A stretch of DNA of 64,000 bases, taken from positions 61,269-125,268 of the forward strand of contig NZ_JBQCFP010000018.1 in assembly GCF_051958935.1 (NCBI RefSeq), given 5' to 3'. The position numbers and the translations under genes are program-made. How positions within the stretch are numbered: position 1 is the stretch's first letter; the number at the start of each line of letters is the position of its first letter. Shown one piece after another: positions 1 to 7,726 of the stretch. Below the pieces are notes generated by a model. The model did no database searches, was not told the DNA's origin, and worked only from the letters and a program-made list of their open reading frames with translations. Origin of the DNA: Dokdonella_A sp051958935. Lineage in GTDB: Bacteria; Pseudomonadota; Gammaproteobacteria; Xanthomonadales; Rhodanobacteraceae.

Positions 1-332
1 CGGGCCAGCAGTTCCTCGACGTGGAACGGCTTGACGAGGTAGTCGTCGGCGCCGTTCTTGAGGCCCTGTACCTTGTCCTGCCACGACGAACGCGCGGTGA
101 GGATCAGGATCGGATAGCGCTGGCCGGCTTCGCGCAGCTGCTTGACCAGGTCCATGCCGGACAGTTTGGGCAGGCCGAGGTCGATGATGGCGACGTCGAA
201 CGGCACTTCGCGCCCGAGATAGAGGCCTTCCTCGCCGTCACCGGCTGCATCGACCGCGAAGCCGTCGCGCTTGAGGCGCGCAGCGAGCGTTTCGCGCAGG
301 GGCGCCTCGTCTTCCACCAAAAGTACGCGCAT
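1..332 (-). CDS. phoP: PhoP-like response regulator, receiver domain (3' end outside window)
   Basis: Only the first 110 codons are in the window. They form a complete OmpR/PhoP-family receiver domain: the acidic pair after MRVLLVEDE, the phospho-acceptor Asp in AIIDLGLP near residue 51, the conserved Thr in LILTAR and the Lys in DDYLVKPF. The stretch RSSWQDKVQGLKNGADDYL is typical of PhoP orthologues in Xanthomonas-type bacteria, hence the symbol, but the DNA-binding domain is not visible. A PepSY protein gene lies 41 bp upstream on the same strand, and a sensor kinase gene is expected beyond the left edge. In relatives this system responds to low Mg2+ and envelope stress; that role is inferred by family only. 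Confidence 0.85.
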   Translation of the reverse strand, partial: MRVLLVEDEAPLRETLAARLKRDGFAVDAAGDGEEGLYLGREVPFDVAIIDLGLPKLSGMDLVKQLREAGQRYPILILTARSSWQDKVQGLKNGADDYLVKPFHVEELLA

Positions 333-373
333 GTGTCCTCCGTCAGTCTCGTCCGTGCCCGCGCGGGTGCCGG

Positions 374-607
374 TCATTGCTCGGCCTGCACCTGCACGAT
401 GCGCACCTGGCCATCGCGGGTCAGGATCTTGATGCGATACACCTTGCGCTTGCCCACGTTGAGGGCCTGCACCGACAGCACCTTGCCGTCGATCTCCCGC
501 TGCGCCTGCACGACCGCTTCCTGCACGCTGATTTCGCGAGCGCCGGCGGCCGTCGCTGCAAAGACGGTGCAGAGCATGAGCAGCAGGCGGATTGTGTAGG
601 TTCGCAT
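374..607 (-). CDS. Small exported PepSY-domain protein
   Basis: A 77-residue protein with an N-terminal signal peptide (hydrophobic LLLMLCTVFAATAAGA, cleavage likely after AGA) followed by one short PepSY-like module (helix EAVVQAQREIDGKVLSVQ, then strands KVYRIKIL and GQVRIVQV). PepSY modules are thought to bind or inhibit proteases or to act as periplasmic sensor partners. It lies 41 bp upstream of the PhoP-like regulator in the same direction, so it is probably the first gene of that operon and may modulate the sensor. An in-frame GTG one codon upstream (610) is possible; ATG at 607 is preferred. Confidence 0.8.
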   Translation of the reverse strand: MRTYTIRLLLMLCTVFAATAAGAREISVQEAVVQAQREIDGKVLSVQALNVGKRKVYRIKILTRDGQVRIVQVQAEQ

Positions 608-781
608 CACTCCGTCCGCATCATAGCGACCGCGGCTCCAACCGCGGTAGCCACGATTGCCGTGGCGGGGAGTCTCGGCAGCACGGATTGAATTGCGGCT
701 GAACCCGTCAAGCGGACCGCGCCGTGGCGCGGAAAACGCGGCGGCCGCGGGCGCCGATGCGGACGGTTGGACGTCGGTCGG

Positions 782-1696
782 CTAGAAGATCTCGGCCACG
801 CAGCAGCGCAGGCTGCCGCCGGCCTTCTCGATCTCGTCGAGATCCACGGCGCCGAGCGAGAACCCGGCGTCCTCCAGCGTGCGCCGCTGCGCGGGTTCGA
901 GCGCAGCGGCCGCCGCCGCACTCATCCATACCCGGCCGGGCGCGAGCGCGATCGCATTGCCGGCGAATGCGCGCTTCTGCGCGGCACTCAGGCGCACGGC
1001 AATTCCACCGTAGGCACGCGCGATCGCCTCCGGAACGGCCGGGTCGGCGAAGCCGTCGCCGGCGAGGATGACCGCGCGGCCGGCGAGCACGGCGAGCACG
1101 ACATTGGTATGGTACTCGCCCGCGGCGAGTTCGAATGCGAACGTCAGGCGCAGGCCGAACGCTTCGTGCATCGCGCGTGCGCCGGCCATGTCGCAGCGCT
1201 CCGACAAGCCGCAATAGCCGACACCGCGTGCGCGGTCGATGACGAGCGCGCCGGTCAGTTCGGCGACGTAGTCACCGCGCGAAAGGTCCAGCTCGCGGTA
1301 GCCGAGCACGTCGCGGAAGAAGCCGCGGATGTCATCGCGCGCGGCTTCGCGCTGGCGCACCGGATGGCGCATGCGGCCGACGATGAGGTTGCCGCGCGCG
1401 GTCGCGAACACGTTGTTCGGGAACATGCCATCGGGGCAGTCCGGATCGCCGGGGAAGGTCAGCACCGGCACATCCGCGCCGAGACGGCGCGCGAGTTCGG
1501 CGTGCTGGTGCAGGGCGCGCAGCGGATCGGGCGCACGCGAGAGGTCCATGTAGCGGTTGTCGCGCGCCGACTCCTCGGCGAGCACGCCGCTCGCGGGGCT
1601 CACGAGGAACGCGCTGCGCGCGGTGGCCGCACCACGCATCGGATAGCGTTCGTCGCTGAACTCGGCGAGGAAGGCGGCGGGATCGGTGACGAACAT
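782..1696 (-). CDS. Pentein-superfamily amidinotransferase/dimethylarginine hydrolase-like protein
   Basis: A 304-residue cytosolic protein with no signal peptide. Hallmarks of the guanidine-modifying (pentein) fold are visible: DGMFPNNVF near residue 90, the catalytic His in GEYHTNVVL near residue 194 and a Cys close to the C terminus (SLRCCVAEIF). Relatives hydrolyse or transfer the guanidino group of arginine derivatives (arginine deiminase, DDAH, the citrulline-forming CtlX type). The exact substrate cannot be read from sequence. It is followed upstream by tag, 9 bp away on the same strand, so the two may be cotranscribed although no shared function is obvious. Confidence 0.8.
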   Translation of the reverse strand: MFVTDPAAFLAEFSDERYPMRGAATARSAFLVSPASGVLAEESARDNRYMDLSRAPDPLRALHQHAELARRLGADVPVLTFPGDPDCPDGMFPNNVFATARGNLIVGRMRHPVRQREAARDDIRGFFRDVLGYRELDLSRGDYVAELTGALVIDRARGVGYCGLSERCDMAGARAMHEAFGLRLTFAFELAAGEYHTNVVLAVLAGRAVILAGDGFADPAVPEAIARAYGGIAVRLSAAQKRAFAGNAIALAPGRVWMSAAAAAALEPAQRRTLEDAGFSLGAVDLDEIEKAGGSLRCCVAEIF

Positions 1697-1705
1697 GGCG
1701 CGGCC

Positions 1706-2281
1706 TCAGGGCACGGCATCGTGGCGGAAGCAGCCGACCAGATGGTCGTTGACCATGCCCGTCGCCTGCATGAACGCGTAGCAGATCGTCGAGCCGACGA
1801 AGCGGAAGCCGCGTTTGCGCAGCGCCTTGCTCATGCGATCGGAGACGTCGGTAGTGGCCGGCACCTCGGCACGCGTGCGCCAGCGGTTGCGCAGCGGGCG
1901 GCCGTCGACGAACGACCAGAGGAACGCGTCGAGGCTGCCATGGTCGGCGATCGCCTCGAGCGCCGCGCGCGCGTTGTCGCGCACCGATTCGATCTTCATG
2001 CGGTTGCGGATCAGCCCGGCGTCGCCGAGCAGGCGTTCGATGCGGGCATCGGTCAGGCGCGCGCAGCGCGCGATGTCGAAATCGCCGAACGCGCGGCGAT
2101 AGGCGTCACGCTTGGCCAGCACGGTGCGCCAGCTCAGTCCCGCCTGCGCGCCTTCGAGGCAGAGGAATTCGAAAAGCGCGCGATCGTCGTGCAGCGGCAC
2201 GCCCCACTCGGTGTCGTGGTAGTCGCGTTCGATTTCGCTGCCTGCGGCCCAGTCGCAGCGGACAGGCTCCCGGCCTTTCAT
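1706..2281 (-). CDS. tag: DNA-3-methyladenine glycosylase I
   Basis: A 191-residue base-excision enzyme that removes 3-methyladenine from alkylated DNA. The zinc-snap ligands of the Tag family are visible: Cys in VRCDW, His in YHDTEWG, and the C-terminal His and Cys in NDHLVGC. The substrate pocket segment LCLEGAQAGLSW is conserved. I chose ATG 2281 rather than the upstream in-frame GTG (2305), because GAGGG sits at normal distance before it and because the longer form would overlap the divergent transporter gene. It ends 9 bp before the pentein gene. Confidence 0.95.
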   Translation of the reverse strand: MKGREPVRCDWAAGSEIERDYHDTEWGVPLHDDRALFEFLCLEGAQAGLSWRTVLAKRDAYRRAFGDFDIARCARLTDARIERLLGDAGLIRNRMKIESVRDNARAALEAIADHGSLDAFLWSFVDGRPLRNRWRTRAEVPATTDVSDRMSKALRKRGFRFVGSTICYAFMQATGMVNDHLVGCFRHDAVP

Positions 2282-2297
2282 GTAACGACCCTCGATC

Positions 2298-3224
2298 GTG
2301 GACACGTATCATACGCAGCCCGCCGCCCGCGCCACGCGCACGACTGTGACCGCCGTCTCATCTTCCCGTCGACCCGCGCTCGTCGCGCTGGTGCTGCTCA
2401 CGCTGGTCTGGAGCTACAACTGGATCGTCATGAAGCAGGCGCTGCGCTACAGCGGCCCGTTCGAATTCTCCGCGCTGCGCTACGTGCTCGGCAGCGCCGT
2501 GCTGTTCGCAGTGCTGCTGCTGCGCGGCGAATCGCTGCGGCCGCCGCCGCTGTGGCCGACGACCCTGATCGGGCTCGCGCAGACGACGGGTTTCCAGCTG
2601 TTCGTGCAATCGGCGCTGCTCGTCGGTGGCGCCGGCAAGACGGCGCTGCTCGCCTACACGATGCCGTTCTGGGTCGTGCTGATCGGCTGGCTCGCGCTCG
2701 GCGACACGCCGACGCGCCGGCTCTGGCTCGGCCTCGCGGTCGCCGCGGCCGGCCTCGTGCTCGTGCTCGATCCGTGGCACGGACTCGGCAGCGCGGGCAG
2801 CTCCGCACTCGCTCTCGCCGGCGGCGCCTGCTGGGCGATCGGCGTGGTCGCATCCAAGCGCCTGTTCCAGCGCGGTGGCACGAGCGCGCTGTCGCTGACC
2901 GCCTGGCAGATGCTGATCGGCACGCTCGCCGTCATCGCGGTCGCGCTGGTCGTGCCCGAGCGCCCGATCGAATGGTCGAACTGGTTCATCGGCGCGCTCG
3001 TCTACAACGCGCTGCTCGCATCCGGCCTCGCCTGGCTGCTGTGGTCCTACGTCGTCGAACGGCTGCCCGCGAACGTCGCCGGCCTGTCGAGCCTGGTGAT
3101 TCCGATCGCCGGCGTCGGCTTCGCCTGGCTCGTCCTCGGCGAGCGACCGACCTGGCCCGAAGGTGCGGGGATCATCCTGATCGGGTCGGCGCTCGCCCTC
3201 GTCAACCTGCGGCGTAGCCGCTGA
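2298..3224 (+). CDS. EamA/DMT-family transporter
   Basis: About 308 residues with ten predicted hydrophobic segments in two EamA repeats (first beginning VALVLLTLVWSYNWIVMKQ, second beginning ALAGGACWAIGVVASKRLF), the architecture of drug/metabolite exporters. The substrate is unknown. The reading frame opens at a GTG at 2298, only 16 bp from the divergent tag start; a second in-frame GTG at 2346 would remove an unusual polar N-terminal extension and neither has a convincing ribosome-binding site, so the start is uncertain. It stands alone in its orientation. Confidence 0.85.
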   Translation: MDTYHTQPAARATRTTVTAVSSSRRPALVALVLLTLVWSYNWIVMKQALRYSGPFEFSALRYVLGSAVLFAVLLLRGESLRPPPLWPTTLIGLAQTTGFQLFVQSALLVGGAGKTALLAYTMPFWVVLIGWLALGDTPTRRLWLGLAVAAAGLVLVLDPWHGLGSAGSSALALAGGACWAIGVVASKRLFQRGGTSALSLTAWQMLIGTLAVIAVALVVPERPIEWSNWFIGALVYNALLASGLAWLLWSYVVERLPANVAGLSSLVIPIAGVGFAWLVLGERPTWPEGAGIILIGSALALVNLRRSR

Positions 3225-3285
3225 GCGCCACCATCATCGCGCGCGCGGCCCTCGTCGCCGCGGCGCCTCCGAAGCAAGATCAAAA

Positions 3286-3313
3286 TGGATTCCCGCTTTC
3301 GCGGGAACGACGG
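3286..3313. repeat. REP-like palindrome (CCCGC-TTTC-GCGGG type)
   Basis: Intergenic hairpin TCCCGCTTTCGCGGGAAC flanked by GGAT and CGACGG. The same GGAT-stem-loop-stem-ATGACG layout recurs with varied stems at 12023, 19924, 52583 and 52681, always between genes. The rest of the 205-bp gap (3225-3429) shows no gene. Confidence 0.8.
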
Positions 3314-3429
3314 CGCGCGTGGTCGAAGGGGCCGGGTTTCGGCACTTGCTCGCCAGTGGTCCGCGCGATCTGGCGCGATCGCGGCTGGATCCCGCGCGGC
3401 GCGGTTCGATCCCGCGATCCCGGCACGCG

Positions 3430-3885
3430 CTATGCGCGAAGCAAACCCCGCGCCATGATCACCGCCGCAAGCGGAATCAGCGCAAGCAGGTGCAACTCGA
3501 CGAGGATCCAGCGCCGCGCAGCGCGCCATTCCACCTCCGGTACGCGCCAGGCCGGGTCGGCGCGGCGCGCGCGGCGCCAGCGCAGGAACGCGCGCGTCGG
3601 CAGGATCGACAGCAGGCCGACCAGCACGAACAGGGTGATCTTGAAGTGGAACGTCGGGCTGTGCGCATAGAACGACCAGCCCTTGAGGCCGTACGCCGCG
3701 CGCAGCGCGCCGCTCAGCACGACGACGACGGCGAGTGCGCCGTAGCCGGCATCCGCGCGTGCGAGGCGTTCGACGTCGACGGCGCCTGCGCCTGCGCGCA
3801 GCAGCGTCCATTCCCTCGACAGAAGCCAGATCATCGTGAAGATCGCCGCGAAATGGAAATACGCGAGCAGGGCATCGGTCCACAT
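3430..3885 (-). CDS. DUF2214-family four-helix membrane protein
   Basis: A 151-residue inner-membrane protein with four hydrophobic segments: LLAYFHFAAIFTMIWLLS, YGALAVVVVLSGALRAAYG, FKITLFVLVGLLSILPT and LVELHLLALIPLAAVIMA. The layout and the FHFK motif in the loop before helix three fit the DUF2214 family, which has no established function. It reads towards the dehydratase gene start region but lies 3' of it on the same strand (15 bp gap), so it may be the second gene of a small operon with that dehydratase. Confidence 0.75.
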   Translation of the reverse strand: MWTDALLAYFHFAAIFTMIWLLSREWTLLRAGAGAVDVERLARADAGYGALAVVVVLSGALRAAYGLKGWSFYAHSPTFHFKITLFVLVGLLSILPTRAFLRWRRARRADPAWRVPEVEWRAARRWILVELHLLALIPLAAVIMARGLLRA

Positions 3886-3900
3886 GGTTCGGGGTCCTGG

Positions 3901-4836
3901 TCAGTCCACGTTGCCGCCGGAGAGGATGATGCCGACGCGCCGGCCGGAGAACAGGTCGCGATGGACGAACACCGCGGCGAGCGCGATCGCCGACGACGGC
4001 TCGACGACCTGCTTGAGGCGCGCGGCGATCAGCCGCTGCGCGGCGAGCGTGTCGTCATCGTCGACGGTGAGCACGCGCACCGCGCAGGCGCCGAGCAGTT
4101 CGAAATTGATCGCGCCGATCGTACCGCGCAGGCCGTCGCAGATCGTGTCGGGCACGATGTCGGTCACGCGCGTCCCGCGGCGCAGCGCTTCGTACGCATC
4201 GGCGGCACCGCTCGGCTCCGCCGCGAACACCGCGATGCCGGGCGCGAGCGCGCGTGCGGCGAGCGCGCTGCCGCCGATCAGGCCGCCGCCACCCACCGGT
4301 GTGACCAGGGCGTCCAGGCCGTCGACCTCGCGCAACAACTCCAGCGCTGCGGTGCCTTGCCCGGCGATCACGCGGGGATCGGTGTAAGGGTGCACGAGCG
4401 TCGCGCCGGTCGCCTCGCGCACTGATTCGGCGGCGGCCTCGCGTGCGGCGATCGTCGGCGCGCAGCGATGCAGGGTCGCACCGTAGGCTTCGATCGCGGC
4501 GACCTTGGATCGCACCGCGCCTTCGGGCACGACGACGTGCGCCTGGATGCCGCGCGTACGCGCGGCGAGCGCGAGTGCGGCGCCGTGGTTGCCCGACGAA
4601 TGCGTGACGACGCCGCGCGCGGCGTCGGCATCGCCGAGCGACCAGACCGCATTGCAAGCGCCGCGGAACTTGAACGCGCCCGCGCGCTGCAGGTGCTCGC
4701 ACTTGAAATGCAGTTCGGCACCGGCGAGCTCATCGAGCGAATGCGAACGCATCACCGGCGTGCGGTGCGCGTGCGGCGCGATGCGCGCGGCAGCGGCTTC
4801 GATCGCACGGAAGTCCGGCAAGGTGTGCGTCGGCAT
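3901..4836 (-). CDS. PLP-dependent serine/threonine dehydratase or racemase family protein
   Basis: A 311-residue fold-type II PLP enzyme. The Schiff-base Lys lies in GAFKFRGA (near residue 50), with the substrate loop SSGNHG, the phosphate-binding glycine run VGGGGLIGG and the C-terminal SGGNVD that contacts the pyridine ring. There is no ACT regulatory domain, so it resembles catabolic threonine/serine dehydratases, serine racemase or hydroxyaspartate ammonia-lyase rather than biosynthetic IlvA; which one cannot be decided. An in-frame upstream ATG at 4875 would add 13 residues without family support. The gene is divergent from pepN, 98 bp apart. Confidence 0.88.
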   Translation of the reverse strand: MPTHTLPDFRAIEAAAARIAPHAHRTPVMRSHSLDELAGAELHFKCEHLQRAGAFKFRGACNAVWSLGDADAARGVVTHSSGNHGAALALAARTRGIQAHVVVPEGAVRSKVAAIEAYGATLHRCAPTIAAREAAAESVREATGATLVHPYTDPRVIAGQGTAALELLREVDGLDALVTPVGGGGLIGGSALAARALAPGIAVFAAEPSGAADAYEALRRGTRVTDIVPDTICDGLRGTIGAINFELLGACAVRVLTVDDDDTLAAQRLIAARLKQVVEPSSAIALAAVFVHRDLFSGRRVGIILSGGNVD

Positions 4837-4934
4837 GTTCGCGGCGTCCGGCTGGCGGAGCGCGCCACGATACACGCGCGCAGGGCGCGCATGCTAGCCT
4901 GCGATTCCGTTTCGCTTTTGCTTCTTTCCCGCCG

Positions 4935-7586
4935 ATGAACGAGCCCGCCGGCGCCAAGCCGACCCGTTTCCTGCGCGACTACCGCGCGCCGGCCTGGCGC
5001 ATCGACGAGGTGGAACTCGACATCGACCTCGATGCCGCGGCGACGATCGTGCACGCCCGGCTGGCGTTGCGCCAGGAGGATGCGGCGGCGCCGCTCGAAC
5101 TCGATGCGGAGGCGCTCGAGCTGCTCGAATTGCGCGTCGACGGGCGCATGCTCGACGCGGGCGAGTTCACGCAGGGCGAAGGCCGGCTCGTGGTGCACGG
5201 CGCGCGCGGGCCCCTCGTGCTCGAGTCGCGCGTACGCATCGCACCGGAGCGCAACACGGCGCTGCAGGGCCTGTATCTCAGCGGCACGCGCGAGCACGGC
5301 TTCCTCTTGACGCAGTGCGAAGCGGAAGGCTTCCGCCGCATCACGCCGTTCCTCGACCGCAGCGACGTGCTCGCACGCTACACGGTGACGCTGCGCGCGG
5401 AGCGCGCGCGCTACCCGGTGTTGCTCGCCAACGGCAACGCCGATGGCGCCGGCGAGCTCGACGGCGGACGCCACTGGGCGCGCTTCGTCGACCCCCACCC
5501 GAAGCCGAGCTACCTGTTCGCACTCGTCGCCGGCCGGCTCGAATCGATCGAACGCGCATTCGTGACCGCGGAAGGCCGGCGCGTGCGGCTCGTGATCCAT
5601 GCCGAAGCGGACGCGATCGCGCGCTGCGGCTGGGCGATGCAGTGCGTGGAGCATGCAATGCGCTGGGACGAGCAGCGCTTCGGCCGCTGCTACGACCTCG
5701 ACGCGTTCCACGTGGTCGCCACGCACGACTTCACGATGGGCGCGATGGAGAACAAAGGCCTCAACATCTTCAACGCGAAGTACCTGCTCGCCGATCCCGT
5801 GAATGCGACCGACGACGATCATCGCCACGTGCTCGCGGTGGTCGGCCACGAGTACTTCCACAACTGGAGCGGCAACCGCGTCACCTGCCGCGACTGGTTC
5901 CAGTTGTGCCTCAAGGAAGGCCTCACCGTCTATCGCGAACAGGAATTCGAATCCGACCTCGCCTCGCGCACCCTGCGCCGGATCGAGGACGTGCGCCTGC
6001 TCTGGCGCGCGCAGTTCAGCGAGGACGCCGGCCCGCTCGCGCACCCGGTGCGGCCGGACCGCTACAGCGAGATCAACAACTTCTACACGGCGACCGTGTA
6101 CGAGAAGGGCGCCGAGATCGTGCGGATGCTCGCCGTCGTGCTCGGCCGCGACGGCTTCCGCAGCGGCCTGGATCTCTACTTCGCCCGCCACGACGGCCAT
6201 GCCGCGACGATCGAGGATTTCCTCGCCGCGCTCGGCGACGCCAACGGCGTGGATCTTTCGCCGTGGCTCGCCTGGTACGAACAGGCAGGAACGCCGCAGC
6301 TGCGTGCGAGCGGCCGCCATGACGCGGCGCGCCGCTGCTACGAACTCACGCTCGAGCAGCACACGGCACCGACGCCCGGGCAGCCGCACAAACGTGCACT
6401 GCCGATCCCGGTCGCCGTGGCGCTGTTCGATCGCGCCGGCCGCGCGTTGCCGCTGCGGCTGGACGGCGAAGCCGGCGGCTCCGCCACGAGCGAGCGCGTG
6501 CTGCTGCTCGCGGCGGACGCGGCGACGTTCCGCTTCGTGGACGTCGACGAGCCGCCGACGCCCTCGCTGCTGCGCGGTTTCTCGGCGCCCGTGCGCCTCG
6601 TGCAGGACACACCGCCGCAGGCGCTCGCCGCGATCGCACGGCACGAAAGCGACGGCTTCAACCGCTGGTTCGCCAGCGATGCGCTCGTGCGTCGCCTGTT
6701 CGCCCAGGCGCTCGCGCACGGCGAGCCCGACGCGACATTGTTTTCGGCGTGGATCGGCTGCGTCGCCGGGGCCCTCGACGAATCCGGCGTCGATCCCGCA
6801 CTCGTCGCCGAGATGCTCACCGTCGCCGACGCCGGCGCGCTCGCCGACGGGCTCGACGAGATCGATCCGGAGGCGGTGTACCAGGCGCGCACGCGCGTCG
6901 AAACCGGTCTCGCGCTCGCGCTCGCAGCGCCGCTCGCGCGGCGCCATGCGGCGCTCGGCGACATCGACGATCTCGCCGTCGATCCGCCGACGCAGGCACG
7001 CCGCCGCTTGCGCAACGCCTGCCTCGCCGCGCTCTGCCGCGCCGATGTCGCGCATGCTCCGCTCGCGCGCGCGCAGTACGAACGTGCGCGCAACCTCACC
7101 GACCGGCTGGCCGCGCTGGGCGCGCTGCTGTCCATGCGTGACGCCACGGCTGGCGCGGCGCTCGCCGATTTCGCCACGCGCCATGCCGGCGACGCGCTCG
7201 TACTCGACAAATGGTTCGCGCTGCAGGCGGGCGAACCCGACCCGCGCGCGTGTGATCGTGTCGCCTCGCTGCTCGCCCACCCGGCGTTCCGCTGGAGCAA
7301 TCCCAACAATGTCTACGCGCTGCTCGGCGCGTTCGCGCTGCGCAACCCGCGCGCGTTCCATCGCGCGGACGGTGATGGTTACCGACTCGTCGCCGACGCG
7401 ATCGTGCGGCTCGACGCGCTCACGCCGCAGGTCGCGGCGCGACTCGCGACCGCGTTCGGCGCCTGGCGGCGCTACGAGCCGGTACGCCGCGCGCTGATGC
7501 ATCGCGAGCTGGAACGCATGCTCGGCCGCGACCGCCTTTCCCCCGACCTCGCCGACATCCTCGGCCGCAGCCTCGCCGGCGACTGA
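4935..7586 (+). CDS. pepN: Aminopeptidase N
   Basis: An 883-residue M1-family zinc aminopeptidase of normal length. The exopeptidase motif GAMENKG (near residue 271) and the zinc site HEYFHNW with the downstream Glu in LKEGLTVYREQEFESD (third ligand) are intact, followed by the beta and helical-superhelix C-terminal domains of E. coli PepN-type enzymes. It acts in the cytoplasm, trimming N-terminal residues from peptides left by ATP-dependent proteases. No signal peptide is present. It is monocistronic by spacing: the next gene starts 140 bp downstream after a direct-repeat-bearing spacer. Confidence 0.97.
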   Translation: MNEPAGAKPTRFLRDYRAPAWRIDEVELDIDLDAAATIVHARLALRQEDAAAPLELDAEALELLELRVDGRMLDAGEFTQGEGRLVVHGARGPLVLESRVRIAPERNTALQGLYLSGTREHGFLLTQCEAEGFRRITPFLDRSDVLARYTVTLRAERARYPVLLANGNADGAGELDGGRHWARFVDPHPKPSYLFALVAGRLESIERAFVTAEGRRVRLVIHAEADAIARCGWAMQCVEHAMRWDEQRFGRCYDLDAFHVVATHDFTMGAMENKGLNIFNAKYLLADPVNATDDDHRHVLAVVGHEYFHNWSGNRVTCRDWFQLCLKEGLTVYREQEFESDLASRTLRRIEDVRLLWRAQFSEDAGPLAHPVRPDRYSEINNFYTATVYEKGAEIVRMLAVVLGRDGFRSGLDLYFARHDGHAATIEDFLAALGDANGVDLSPWLAWYEQAGTPQLRASGRHDAARRCYELTLEQHTAPTPGQPHKRALPIPVAVALFDRAGRALPLRLDGEAGGSATSERVLLLAADAATFRFVDVDEPPTPSLLRGFSAPVRLVQDTPPQALAAIARHESDGFNRWFASDALVRRLFAQALAHGEPDATLFSAWIGCVAGALDESGVDPALVAEMLTVADAGALADGLDEIDPEAVYQARTRVETGLALALAAPLARRHAALGDIDDLAVDPPTQARRRLRNACLAALCRADVAHAPLARAQYERARNLTDRLAALGALLSMRDATAGAALADFATRHAGDALVLDKWFALQAGEPDPRACDRVASLLAHPAFRWSNPNNVYALLGAFALRNPRAFHRADGDGYRLVADAIVRLDALTPQVAARLATAFGAWRRYEPVRRALMHRELERMLGRDRLSPDLADILGRSLAGD

Positions 7587-7592
7587 GCCCAC

Positions 7593-7636
7593 CCGCTGAT
7601 ATCCCCCCGTGGCCGGTATCCGCGCCGCTGATATCC
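7593..7636. repeat. 12-bp direct repeat upstream of the large secreted protein gene
   Basis: CCGCTGATATCC occurs at 7593-7604 and again at 7625-7636, exactly three turns (32 bp) apart, with a partial copy CCGGTATCC between them. It lies about 90-135 bp before the start of the secreted mosaic protein and could be an operator; no function is shown. Confidence 0.7.
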
Positions 7637-7704
7637 GCGCCCGCTGCAATCCGCTTGATCCAGTGCACGGCCAGCCATCCGGCCACCGTCCGCGATCGCC
7701 TCGC

Positions 7705-7724
7705 ATCGCCACTGGGGAGTACCG
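7705..7724 (+). promoter_or_regulatory. Conserved start leader shared with the cupredoxin gene
   Basis: The leader reads ATCGCCAC followed directly by TGGGGAGTACCG and then CC-ATG. GGGGAG is the ribosome-binding site. The same two blocks, separated by three extra bases, precede the cupredoxin gene at 59132-59154, whose product ends in the same C-terminal tail as this one. See findings. Confidence 0.75.
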
Positions 7725-7726
7725 CC

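Noticed and set aside
767..3217. An 816-codon open frame on the plus strand over the pentein, tag and transporter genes
   Set aside because: It is antisense to, or out of frame with, three well-supported genes; its composition (His/Arg/Ala-rich) is the usual shadow of GC-rich coding DNA.
7655..7726. Upstream ATG extension of the large secreted protein
   Set aside because: The 24 extra residues would bury the signal peptide; ATG 7727 has a strong GGGGAG leader.
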